Below are positions 45,581 through 54,231 of a stretch of 64,000 nucleotides of DNA, in pieces. Position 1 is the stretch's first letter; each line of letters starts with the position of its first letter. Location: positions 310,001 through 374,000 of the forward strand of contig NZ_JADFFM010000002.1 of assembly GCF_015221995.1 (NCBI RefSeq), read 5' to 3'. Made by a program: the position numbers and the translations under genes. The notes under the pieces were generated by a model. That model searched no databases, was not told the origin of the DNA, and worked only from the letters and a program-made list of their open reading frames with translations. The DNA is from Mucilaginibacter boryungensis. GTDB lineage: Bacteria > Bacteroidota > Bacteroidia > Sphingobacteriales > Sphingobacteriaceae.

Positions 45581-46666
45581 ATGAACACACTTACTAAGTT
45601 TTTAACGGTTATATTTTTAACCGGCCTGGTGCAGACAGGCAGCGCGCAGTCAAAAATTAAAAACATTATTATTGTAACTACCGATGGCTTTAGATGGCAG
45701 GAAATATTTAATGGTGCCGATCGCGCGTTAGCTACCAGCAAAACTTTTAGTCATGGCGATTCGGTGGCGATATTGAAAAAATACTGGGATAAAAACCAGG
45801 AGGTCGCCCGGGCCAAAATGATGCCCTTTTTGTGGGGGGCTATAGCCCGGCAGGGTCAAATTTATGGTAACCGTAATTTAGATAACAAGGTAAATACTGC
45901 CAACCCATACTGGTTCTCGTATCCCGGTTATAATGAAATACTGACCGGCTACCCCGATACCGCAGTTAACAGCAACAATTATAAAAATAACCCTAATACT
46001 ACCATACTGGAATATTTGAACAAACAGCCGCAGTTTAAAGGCAAGGTTGCTGCGTTTGCCGCCTGGGGCGCCTTTGACAGGATACTAAATAAGCCCAGGG
46101 CCAATTTTCCGGTTACCGCTGCATTTGAAAAGACCGGCGGCCTGCACCCTACCGCTAATGAAAGCATGATAAACAAAATGCTGGAAGATAGTTACCGGCC
46201 ATTTGGCGATGAGGAATGTTTAGATGTATTTACCCATTATGCAGCCATGGAATATTTAAAGCAAAATAAACCGCGGGTATTATACATTAGCTACGGCGAG
46301 ACAGATGAATGGGCGCACGCGGGCAACTATTATTCTTATTTGAACGCAGTGCACCAGGTGGATAAATGGTTAAGCGACATTTGGAATTATATACAAAACG
46401 ACCCATTTTACAAAAACCAAACTGCCTTAATTATTACTACCGACCATGGCCGCGGCACAGATAGCCAATGGACCAGTCACGGGCAAAAAATACCGGGTGC
46501 TAATCAAATTTGGTTTGCCGTAATGGGCCCGGGTATTACTGCCAAAGGCGAAATGAAGCAAAGCGGGCAATACTATCAACAACAATTGGCGCAAACTATA
46601 GCCAGTCTGTTAGGAACAAAATTCACCGCAGAGCACCCTGTTGCCGATAAGATCAGTTTGCCGTAA
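45581..46666 (+). CDS. Exported alkaline-phosphatase-superfamily protein (phosphodiesterase/sulfatase-like)
   Basis: A 361-residue exported protein with a signal peptide ending SAQ. It belongs to the alkaline phosphatase superfamily: IIIVTTDGFRWQEIFNG carries the first metal Asp and the Thr/Ser position of the nucleophile near residue 35; YGETDEWAHAGNY and LIITTDHGRGTDSQWTSHG provide the Asp, His and His zinc ligands. This fits the phosphodiesterase/nucleotide pyrophosphatase or phosphoglyceromutase-like branch rather than sulfatase, as no CxPxR motif is present. Substrate unknown. Its stop directly abuts the stop of the convergent DUF3472 gene. Confidence 0.82.
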   Translation: MNTLTKFLTVIFLTGLVQTGSAQSKIKNIIIVTTDGFRWQEIFNGADRALATSKTFSHGDSVAILKKYWDKNQEVARAKMMPFLWGAIARQGQIYGNRNLDNKVNTANPYWFSYPGYNEILTGYPDTAVNSNNYKNNPNTTILEYLNKQPQFKGKVAAFAAWGAFDRILNKPRANFPVTAAFEKTGGLHPTANESMINKMLEDSYRPFGDEECLDVFTHYAAMEYLKQNKPRVLYISYGETDEWAHAGNYYSYLNAVHQVDKWLSDIWNYIQNDPFYKNQTALIITTDHGRGTDSQWTSHGQKIPGANQIWFAVMGPGITAKGEMKQSGQYYQQQLAQTIASLLGTKFTAEHPVADKISLP

Positions 46667-47971
46667 TCAGGGTAGCTTGTTAAAATCTATTTCAGGGTGT
46701 GGTGCTGTTGACGGCCCGCGCTCCAGCATGGTTTTTAATGTGGTATAATCATTAAAAAAGCCGCAGTTACGCAGATAAAACTTATCCAGTTGCACACCGC
46801 CGCTATAATCCTTACGATAGTTAACATTGGCCGTCGCGTCGCCGGTAAATAATGCCCGGTTAATTGGGTACCATTTGCCATCGGAATCTATCACCCATTG
46901 GCTGCCAAAATAAACCTGGCGGGTAACATCACCTTTTTCGGGTTCAAAGTTTTCCAGGAAGGAGTATAAGCCTTTTAAATTGAACCCAGACCGCGGGCGT
47001 TTGAAGCTGGCTATCAGTTTCCAGTTATCGTCACCTTTTTCTTTAAAATACGCGGTGAATATGGTGGTCTTTGCTTTGCTATCAGCCTGTGCACGCACCA
47101 AAAAGGCATAAGTTTTTCCGGCCACCCAGGGATAATTAAGATAGCTTTGCCCGCCGCTGCCTTCAGTGCCAAATTCGCCCGCATGCACTTTGTCGCCCTT
47201 TTTTAGCAATATGGTCTTTAAACTATCAGGGATACTCTTGGGGTCATCCGTTTCAAACGGGCTCCAGATAGAGAACAGGATGTGGCGTTCAGTAGGCGAG
47301 TTTACCTGCATGCCGAAATACCCGCCGTTAAAACCATCAGCCATAAAGTATGATCCCTCTACATCGTTGCCTTCCGGTACGGTAACTTCATTGTAAAACC
47401 ATTCGGCTTTATCTTTAACCGCATCGGGCAACTGATAATTTAAATGTACCGATGGGCCGCGATGCCCCCAGTAAAAATAATTGCCATGATTATCCTTTAC
47501 ATAAGCGGCGCCCTTCGCCAATGCCGGGCCACTTAGAATAAGGTCGGACACCGCGGCATAAACAGGGTCTGTTTTATTAACCCCTTCGAACACAATTTGC
47601 TGGTAGCCGGCATAGGGGATAGTAACGCTGCCAAAATTTACAGTAGCAGTATCGCGGTTACTTACTTCTTTGGTTAGTACCGTTTTATTAATAATGACCT
47701 TTATAGTGCTTTTACCGCCAGGCACAATTAGTTTTAAAGCTATGTTTAATCTGCCGGCCTGTTCAGTCCTTACATACACACTTATTTTATCGTTTACAGA
47801 TGACCAGCCGGTTAGCCCTTTTGCGTCAATAACCGCTTTTGAGCCCTTACTAACCCAGCCGTTGCCACCCAGCGGCACAGTTATGGTGGAAACAGATTGG
47901 CCAAAACTACTTAATACAGGCAGCCTTATAATAGCACTAACTACAACAATGGCAATAAACTTTTTGATCAT
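46667..47971 (-). CDS. DUF5077/DUF3472-domain exported protein
   Basis: A 434-residue exported protein with a signal peptide ending SSFGQ. Residues about 28-145 look like DUF5077, a small beta sandwich with GNGWVSKGSKAVIDAKGLTGWSS. Residues about 170-400 match DUF3472 (YFMADGFNGGYFGMQVNSP, HILFSIWSPFETDDP, RRxGFNLKGLYSFLENF-type block). Such proteins are common in glycan-utilisation loci and may bind carbohydrate, but no activity is known to me. It is convergent with the phosphatase gene and separate from the mannan genes by the START gene. Confidence 0.77.
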   Translation of the reverse strand: MIKKFIAIVVVSAIIRLPVLSSFGQSVSTITVPLGGNGWVSKGSKAVIDAKGLTGWSSVNDKISVYVRTEQAGRLNIALKLIVPGGKSTIKVIINKTVLTKEVSNRDTATVNFGSVTIPYAGYQQIVFEGVNKTDPVYAAVSDLILSGPALAKGAAYVKDNHGNYFYWGHRGPSVHLNYQLPDAVKDKAEWFYNEVTVPEGNDVEGSYFMADGFNGGYFGMQVNSPTERHILFSIWSPFETDDPKSIPDSLKTILLKKGDKVHAGEFGTEGSGGQSYLNYPWVAGKTYAFLVRAQADSKAKTTIFTAYFKEKGDDNWKLIASFKRPRSGFNLKGLYSFLENFEPEKGDVTRQVYFGSQWVIDSDGKWYPINRALFTGDATANVNYRKDYSGGVQLDKFYLRNCGFFNDYTTLKTMLERGPSTAPHPEIDFNKLP

Positions 47972-48127
47972 ATCAGCGGCAATTACTTAAAAAATCTGCT
48001 ATTCTGCAATTAAACCAACTTACATACCTGCACTCTATTAATAAATGATGCGGGCTTGCAAGTTTATGAAATGTAATATTTCAAGTCGGGCAAACTATCA
48101 ATTAGTTATCCATGTATATTTAATTTA

Positions 48128-48766
48128 ATGTATAGAATATTACTTTTTTCCTTATTATGTTGCGGCTTGCATGCTTCAGCACAGCATAACTGGAAGTTAG
48201 ATAGTGAGACTGACGGCATTAAGGTTTACAGCGCGCCGGTAGTTGAATCAAAAGTGAAAGCCTTAAAGGTTGAATGCGACTATAATGCCACACTATCACA
48301 ATTGATAGCTGTATTGCTTGACGTGAAGACCTGTACCGAGTGGGTTTACAGCACTAAATCGTGCACGCTATTGAAGCGTGTATCCCCATCAGAATTATAT
48401 TATTATTCCGAAATTAATATTCCCTGGCCGGCCCAAAACCGCGATTTTGTAGCGCACCTAACCGTCACCCAAAACCCCGAAACCAAAGTTGTGTATATGG
48501 ACGGCCCCGCTATACCCGGCATGGTACCTGTTAAAAAAGGAATTGTAAGGATAGATCATTCTATTGGAAAATGGGTTATCACCCCTGTAGGCGAAAAACG
48601 TGTCCATGTAAGCTATACCCTCCAGGTTGATCCCGGCGGCGCTATTCCTGCCTGGCTGGTAAATATGTTTGCTGCGGAGGGGCCTACCCAAAGTTTTAAA
48701 AAGTTAAAACTGCAATTGCAAAAACCGGCCTATAAGGATGTGGAGTTGAGTTTTATAAAAGATTGA
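48128..48766 (+). CDS. START-domain lipid-binding-type protein
   Basis: A 212-residue exported protein with a signal peptide ending HASAQ. The rest is a single START domain: WKLDSETDGIKVYSAPV near the N-terminus, VLLDVKTCTEWVYSTKSCTLLKR, INIPWPAQNRDFVAHLTV near 100, and VHVSYTLQVDPGGAIPAWLVNM at the C-terminal helix entrance. The fold binds a hydrophobic ligand in a cavity; the ligand is unknown. Isolated gene with divergent neighbour on the left and convergent on the right. Confidence 0.82.
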   Translation: MYRILLFSLLCCGLHASAQHNWKLDSETDGIKVYSAPVVESKVKALKVECDYNATLSQLIAVLLDVKTCTEWVYSTKSCTLLKRVSPSELYYYSEINIPWPAQNRDFVAHLTVTQNPETKVVYMDGPAIPGMVPVKKGIVRIDHSIGKWVITPVGEKRVHVSYTLQVDPGGAIPAWLVNMFAAEGPTQSFKKLKLQLQKPAYKDVELSFIKD

Positions 48767-48786
48767 TAGCGAAACAATTACTATAG

Positions 48787-50226
48787 TCAATTACTCCTGA
48801 ACGACATTGCAGGCAACCCCACGCTATTTACCAGGTTAGGCTGGGCAATTTCATTCCAGCCCAAACGTGCGTGCTCCGGATCGTTTATTTCGGGATTAGA
48901 TAGCACTACTTTATTGCCCTTTATTTCTGCTGTGGCAGGTTTGTATATCCCATCCTTACCGGCAATCTCAAACCAGTTTGGCGCCTGGTTATCGCTTGTT
49001 TTTAAACCCTCGGCATGGGTGAAGCTAAGGCTTATTTTACCGTCCGATACTTTCATACTTTTATATCGTGGACCGGCATACTCCAACCCTTTGTAACCAT
49101 ACTGTTTTGCTAAAGCCAGGTTGGCCAGTCTGCGGCCTACTATCCATTTATAAGGCGGGTGGATATTGTTTAGATCATCTACCAAATCGCTGATGGGTAT
49201 CATTTCGGTATTGGGGATGGCTAAAGCAGCAGTTTGCGCTTCCCAAACTAATGGCAAGGTTTCGCTATCGTGTTTAATAGGATCTTTACGGTGCGTGTAA
49301 TAATTAGGCGCCAGGGTTACATAGTAAAACGGCAGTTTGGTATTGCCCCAGGTTTCGCGCCAGCTTTTTACCAGCGTTTTCATTTTATCGGCATAATGCA
49401 TGCCGTCGTGTATAATCACATTATTCTCGCCCTGGTACCATAAAAAGCCTTTTATGGCAAACGGGGCCAGTGGCTTAACCATGCTTGTATAAATTTGCCC
49501 AACTGCCAGGTTTTTTAGTTTATTGGCTGTTTCATCTATTTCGCCTTTGTAAACGGGATCATTAAGATAAGCCTGCGTTGGTGTCCAAAATTCAATTGGC
49601 GTTCCGCCCCATGTTGTATTGATCATCCCCACAGGCACATTAAGTTTTTCCTGGATATCCTTAGCAAAAAAATACCCCGCGGCCGAAAATTGGGCCAGCG
49701 CATCGCCATTACATTCCTGCCAGCCATTCGTAACCACATCAGTTACGCCAAGCTTTTTACCTACCTTAAATAGCCGTATCAGTGGTTTATTGGCCGAGAG
49801 TTCCAACGCCACGCTATCAGCCGTTTTTACAGGTTTGGCATAGGCATTTTTCATAATATATTCCATGTTCGATTGCCCCGAACATACCCAAACCTCGCCC
49901 ACCAGGATATTATTTAAACGGACACTGTCTTTACCCGAAACAATAAGCATTTGCGCCGGTGCTGCCGATGCCTTTAATGCTGATAACTGTACTTTCCAAT
50001 ATCCGTCGGCATTGGCCTGTGTTTTCTTTTGCTGTCCGGCAAAACTTACTATAACCGTGCTTTCTTTATCAGCCCAACCCCATATAGGCAAGGATTGCCC
50101 GCGCTGTAAAACCATATTGCTGCCAATTACATTGGGCAGCTTTAATTGCGCATTAGCAAAACAAGTAATTAATAATAAGGCGAAGCTTAACAGTGCTTTG
50201 GGCCTGCAAAGGTATTTATCCATCAA
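48787..50226 (-). CDS. Sialate O-acetylesterase-family enzyme (SGNH/SASA)
   Basis: A 479-residue exported esterase with a signal ending CFANAQ. The catalytic Ser is in VCSGQSNMEY near residue 118; FLWYQGENNVIIHDGMHYADKM near 265 carries the family GEN block, and the late DDLNNIHPPYKWIVG near 360 holds the Asp-x-x-His pair. The middle contains a sandwich insertion. It removes O-acetyl groups from sialic acid or from plant or microbial polysaccharides; within this locus, de-acetylation of a mannose-containing glycan is the likelier role, by inference. Last gene of the minus-strand locus. Confidence 0.85.
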   Translation of the reverse strand: MMDKYLCRPKALLSFALLLITCFANAQLKLPNVIGSNMVLQRGQSLPIWGWADKESTVIVSFAGQQKKTQANADGYWKVQLSALKASAAPAQMLIVSGKDSVRLNNILVGEVWVCSGQSNMEYIMKNAYAKPVKTADSVALELSANKPLIRLFKVGKKLGVTDVVTNGWQECNGDALAQFSAAGYFFAKDIQEKLNVPVGMINTTWGGTPIEFWTPTQAYLNDPVYKGEIDETANKLKNLAVGQIYTSMVKPLAPFAIKGFLWYQGENNVIIHDGMHYADKMKTLVKSWRETWGNTKLPFYYVTLAPNYYTHRKDPIKHDSETLPLVWEAQTAALAIPNTEMIPISDLVDDLNNIHPPYKWIVGRRLANLALAKQYGYKGLEYAGPRYKSMKVSDGKISLSFTHAEGLKTSDNQAPNWFEIAGKDGIYKPATAEIKGNKVVLSNPEINDPEHARLGWNEIAQPNLVNSVGLPAMSFRSN

Positions 50227-50384
50227 GTTTAAATAAATTGTTATTAATATTCAGACGCTTGTTTAAGGGATTGTAATAACAGCAATAGCGCTCTCGCTGC
50301 AAACAGCGAAGCTCGTATCCATGCTAACGCCTATAACTGTTAACAGGGCATTAATGGGCGGAACCTGTTAATAGTCTGGCTAAA

Positions 50385-52742
50385 TTAATAAAAATCTGTT
50401 GGTTTCTTACCCATTTGCAAAATAAGTTTCCCGCCTTTGGTCAGGTCTGAAAACTGCATGAACGGGGCATGCAGCGACTTGCCATTTAGCTTTATACTTT
50501 GCACATACATATTTGTAGCGCTATTACCCCGCGCTTCAATAACAAATTGTTTGCCCGTATAATATTTTTTGCTGAGCCTGATGGTGATCTTGTTAAACAA
50601 CGGGCTACCAATACCAAGCTTTGGATGAATATCTGTTAAGCCCTTCACATCAAACAAGCCCATGCTTGATATCACATACCATGAGCCTAACTGCCCCTGA
50701 TCTTCATCCTGCCCGTAACCATAGCCGTGAATGCCGTCTACACCATAAAACTCGTTGCAAATGGCACGCACCCATTTCTGTGTAAGCGATGGCTTGCCCG
50801 AGAAATTGAACATCCACGCGATATGCAGGTTTGGTTGATTGCCCTGGTTATAAGGCGCATCCAGTCCTGAGAACGCATCTAAGGTTTTGCCGCCGCCAAA
50901 CGCCCCTTTTTGCGATACGGTAAATACACTATCCAGGCGCTGGTTAAATTCGTCCTTACCGACCTTATTGATCAAACCGATGGGGTCTTGCGGTACGTAG
51001 TAAGTGTATTGCTGGGCATTACCTTCCTGGAAACCACGCCAAACTTCTTTAGGTTTAAAGTTGTCGATAAACTCGCCGTTAGCCAGTTTAGGGTGCATTA
51101 GTTTCAGTTTCGGGTCGAAGATGTTTTCCCAGCCTTTTGATAAGCGTGATAACAATTCGTAGTCCCGGGTTTTGCCCAAAAGCTTAGCCCATTGCGCTAC
51201 AGCGTAACTGCTAAAAGCATATTCCAGCGTGTGTGATGCGGAGAATTGCCATAACTCGCCACCACCTTTGCCTTTGTCAAGATGTGGAACATAACCATAT
51301 TTCACGAAACTGGCTACGTCCGACTTACCCGCACCATGCGGACGGTTTTCGCCATCGATCTCGTTTTTTAACGCTGCCGCGTAGCCTTCCTTGATATCAA
51401 AATCGCGGATACCTGCCATATAGGCACTGGCAATTACCAAACTCACAAAGTTGGTGCCCACGCCCGAAACATAGGCGCTGTTGGCAATACCATCGGCCAG
51501 CCAGCCCGAATCTTTATAAACCAGTAGCTGGCTTTTAATAAAATCGGAATAGTATTCGGGATAAGCCATGGCCCAAAGCTGGGTAAGGTTCCAAAAGCCG
51601 CCCCAAATAGCATCGGTATTGTAGTGGTTATATTGCGGGTGCTTAAATTTATCCAATGGGATCTGCCCCACCGTACCATCATTTTTAGGGTATGCGCCGT
51701 TTACGTCACTGGCCAGGCCGCGGCCCAAAAGCGCATGATATAACCCGGTATAAAACTTTACTTTATCTTCGTGATTACCACCTTCTACCTCAACACGGTG
51801 CAGGTATTCATTCCAAATGGTATACAGTTTATTTTTAGCCGCATCGAACGATAGGCCGGTTGCCTCACGTTCCAGGTTCAGACGAGCATTTTCAATTGAG
51901 GTATAGGATAAACCTGCTTTTATGGTGATGCTTTCCTGCGCTTTGGTGGTAAAACTCAAATATAAGCCTGCCCCCTTACCACTTGTTTCTTTTTGACCCG
52001 CTACAATTTCTGCCCCTTTAAATGTGCCCCAGGCATCAGGTTTCTTATCCAATACGGCCGAGAAATACATAGCTACCTGCGCTTCGGGTTGATATTTCAA
52101 TACGTAAACCGGTTTAGTGATCACATAGCCCTCTATATGGCCATCAGAGGTAATATATACTTTTGCATCCTTCACCTCACCGCTTTCGCCCTGCTTGTTA
52201 CCAATATCAAACAATATATGCGATTCTTTTCCTGCCGGGAATGTATAACGGTGAAAAGCCACACGCGGGGTCGAGGTTAGCTCGGCCTTAATACCATAAT
52301 CTTTCAGCAACACCGAATAGTAACCGGCTGTAGCATATTCATCCTTACGGTCGAAGTTGGAACGGTAGCCATCTTCAGGGTGCTCCAGTTTACCGGGAGT
52401 AGTTTGCAGTTTACCGGTAATGGGAGCGAATACTACCCCACCTACCTGGAACTCGTGAAAATTGGCAAAACCTTCTATTGATGTCTGGCGATAATCGTAC
52501 CCCACGGCGTCCCAGCCACGTGGACTGCCATAACTACCATTGGTTGATGCGCCCGGCTTGGCCATCCCAAATGGTGACGCACCCGGCGTAAAGAAAAACC
52601 AACGCGAATGAGCCGTGCCAATGCGCGGCTCGACATATTTAGTCAGATCGGTTTGCTGTTTTTGGGCTTTTACAGCAAATGGCATAGCCAATGCCAGCAC
52701 AAACGCGGCACGTAAAAGCGAAAGTTCAAAGATTGATCTCAT
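50385..52742 (-). CDS. GH92 alpha-mannosidase (first copy)
   Basis: About 785 residues from ATG 52742 (MRSIFELSLL), signal ending AVKAQ; an ATG 7 codons earlier is possible. GH92 exo-alpha-mannosidases are calcium-dependent. The N-terminal sandwich begins YVEPRIGTAHSRWFFFTPGASPFGM. In the (alpha/alpha)6 domain, EGNAQQYTYYVPQDP carries the candidate acid Glu, NQGNQPNLHIAWMF the sugar site, and GYGQDEDQGQLGSWYVISSMGLF the candidate base Asp. The terminus has KYYTGKQFVIEARGN. Linkage specificity cannot be fixed, though the acid Glu context is the one described for alpha-1,2-mannosidases. Confidence 0.93.
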   Translation of the reverse strand: MRSIFELSLLRAAFVLALAMPFAVKAQKQQTDLTKYVEPRIGTAHSRWFFFTPGASPFGMAKPGASTNGSYGSPRGWDAVGYDYRQTSIEGFANFHEFQVGGVVFAPITGKLQTTPGKLEHPEDGYRSNFDRKDEYATAGYYSVLLKDYGIKAELTSTPRVAFHRYTFPAGKESHILFDIGNKQGESGEVKDAKVYITSDGHIEGYVITKPVYVLKYQPEAQVAMYFSAVLDKKPDAWGTFKGAEIVAGQKETSGKGAGLYLSFTTKAQESITIKAGLSYTSIENARLNLEREATGLSFDAAKNKLYTIWNEYLHRVEVEGGNHEDKVKFYTGLYHALLGRGLASDVNGAYPKNDGTVGQIPLDKFKHPQYNHYNTDAIWGGFWNLTQLWAMAYPEYYSDFIKSQLLVYKDSGWLADGIANSAYVSGVGTNFVSLVIASAYMAGIRDFDIKEGYAAALKNEIDGENRPHGAGKSDVASFVKYGYVPHLDKGKGGGELWQFSASHTLEYAFSSYAVAQWAKLLGKTRDYELLSRLSKGWENIFDPKLKLMHPKLANGEFIDNFKPKEVWRGFQEGNAQQYTYYVPQDPIGLINKVGKDEFNQRLDSVFTVSQKGAFGGGKTLDAFSGLDAPYNQGNQPNLHIAWMFNFSGKPSLTQKWVRAICNEFYGVDGIHGYGYGQDEDQGQLGSWYVISSMGLFDVKGLTDIHPKLGIGSPLFNKITIRLSKKYYTGKQFVIEARGNSATNMYVQSIKLNGKSLHAPFMQFSDLTKGGKLILQMGKKPTDFY

Positions 52743-52769
52743 AGGTATCCGAATTATATTCATTCCATT

Positions 52770-52800
52770 CCCTCTCCTTTGAAGAGGGCTGGGGAGAGTA
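52770..52800. repeat. CCTCTCCTTTGAAGAGGGC-type intergenic repeat
   Basis: A 31-base element with a CCCTCT/AGAGGG inverted core and a GGGGAGAG tail. It closely resembles a short repeat I know from many Bacteroidota intergenic regions (CCTCTCC...GGAGAGGG..GGGGTGAGG). It lies between the sugar-porter and GH92 genes. Confidence 0.55.
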
Positions 52801-52801
52801 A

Positions 52802-54202
52802 TTAATGTATAGGCATATGCTGGTCATTGGTTTGCTGCGTTGCTGCATCCCAACCTTTTGCTTTCCAGTAATTTTCAATATGTTCCAACGATTGGCCTTT
52901 GGTTTCGGGCAGCATTTTATAAACTACTGCAAAAGCCACTATGCAAAAGAACGCGAAAAACCAGAAGGTGCCTGCGCTGCCAAAATCTTTCAGTAGTATT
53001 GGTGTCAACTGCCCCACAATGGTATCGGCCACCCACATGGTCATGATACTGATAGCCAGCGCGCGGCCCCTGATAGCATTGGGAAATATCTCTGAAGCCA
53101 CTACAAATTTCAGCGGCCCTATAGAAAAAGCGAAGCAGGCCAAAAATGCCAGTACACAAACCAGCAGCAAAATGCTTGAAGTAACACCAAAATGGAAACA
53201 CAAGCCTGTAGCTATTAAAGTAATAGCCGCACCCGCCGTTCCCCATAAATACAATGGCCGACGGCCCCAGCTATCCACTTTCCAAATGGCAAATAAGGTG
53301 AATAGCATATTAGCCAGACCAAAAATAACCTGGCTCATTAACGAATTGCTTAACGAGATGCCCGCATTGCTTAAAATTTTAGGGCCATAGTAAATAATTG
53401 CATTAATGCCGCTAAACTGCGAGAACAGGGGTAATAAAATACCGATCAGCAGGGCTTTGCGCATACCCGGTGCAAACAGTTCTTTATAAGATCCTTCACG
53501 ATGAGGGGTTTGGTCTGCAGATGCTTCGTTGGCTTCGTGACCGGCTATCCGGCTAATAATATCCAGCCCTTCAGCTTCACGTCCTTTTTGTATCAGCCAA
53601 CGCGGGCTTTCGGGTACTATGAATAATCCGGCTAAAAAGAAAAAGGCCGGAATAGCACCCAGGCCAAACATAGCACGCCATATTTCATTATGAAAAGGGC
53701 TATCGGCACTTGAGCCGGCAGCATAATTTACCAACCCGGCATTTGTTAAATAAGCCACCAGGATACCGAAGGTGAGCGCGAACTGGTAATAGGTAACCAA
53801 CCGGCCCCTGATTTTAGCAGGAGCGATCTCCGAGATGTACAAAGGCACCACATTTGATGCGATACCTATCCCGATACCACCCAACAAACGCGACACAATA
53901 ACCAGCGAAAGTGATGGTAAAAACGCGCAGCCTATGGCCGATAACAGGAACAATGCCGCCGAAAGCAGCAAAGGCTTCCTGCGGCCCAGCCTGTCGCTCA
54001 ATTCGCCCGAAAATGCTACGCCAATAATACAGCCCAGCAGGGCTACCGATACAAACCAGCCTTCCTGTACCGGGCTTAAACTGAATTGTTTTTCAACAAA
54101 GGGTAATACACCCGAAATTACAGCCATATCAAAACCAAACAGAAAGCCGCCCAGCGAGGCCACAATGGTAATGGTACTTAAGCTAATGCTTTTATCTTTC
54201 AT
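52802..54202 (-). CDS. MFS sugar porter (SP family, sugar:H+ symporter)
   Basis: A 466-residue transporter with twelve TM helices. SP-family signatures are present: GFDMAVISGVLPFVEKQF near residue 24, the GRLGRRK-type loop as SDRLGRRKPLL, PESPRWLIQKGREAEG near 195, QFSGINAIIYYGP near 265 (sugar site), DSWGRRPLYLWG, and PETKGQSLEHIENYW at the C-terminus. It likely imports the monosaccharide freed by the GH92 enzymes, presumably mannose, into the cytoplasm for the isomerase-like protein encoded upstream. Confidence 0.92.
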   Translation of the reverse strand: MKDKSISLSTITIVASLGGFLFGFDMAVISGVLPFVEKQFSLSPVQEGWFVSVALLGCIIGVAFSGELSDRLGRRKPLLLSAALFLLSAIGCAFLPSLSLVIVSRLLGGIGIGIASNVVPLYISEIAPAKIRGRLVTYYQFALTFGILVAYLTNAGLVNYAAGSSADSPFHNEIWRAMFGLGAIPAFFFLAGLFIVPESPRWLIQKGREAEGLDIISRIAGHEANEASADQTPHREGSYKELFAPGMRKALLIGILLPLFSQFSGINAIIYYGPKILSNAGISLSNSLMSQVIFGLANMLFTLFAIWKVDSWGRRPLYLWGTAGAAITLIATGLCFHFGVTSSILLLVCVLAFLACFAFSIGPLKFVVASEIFPNAIRGRALAISIMTMWVADTIVGQLTPILLKDFGSAGTFWFFAFFCIVAFAVVYKMLPETKGQSLEHIENYWKAKGWDAATQQTNDQHMPIH

Positions 54203-54231
54203 CTTCTATTGGTTTTAATTGGTTGGTTTAA

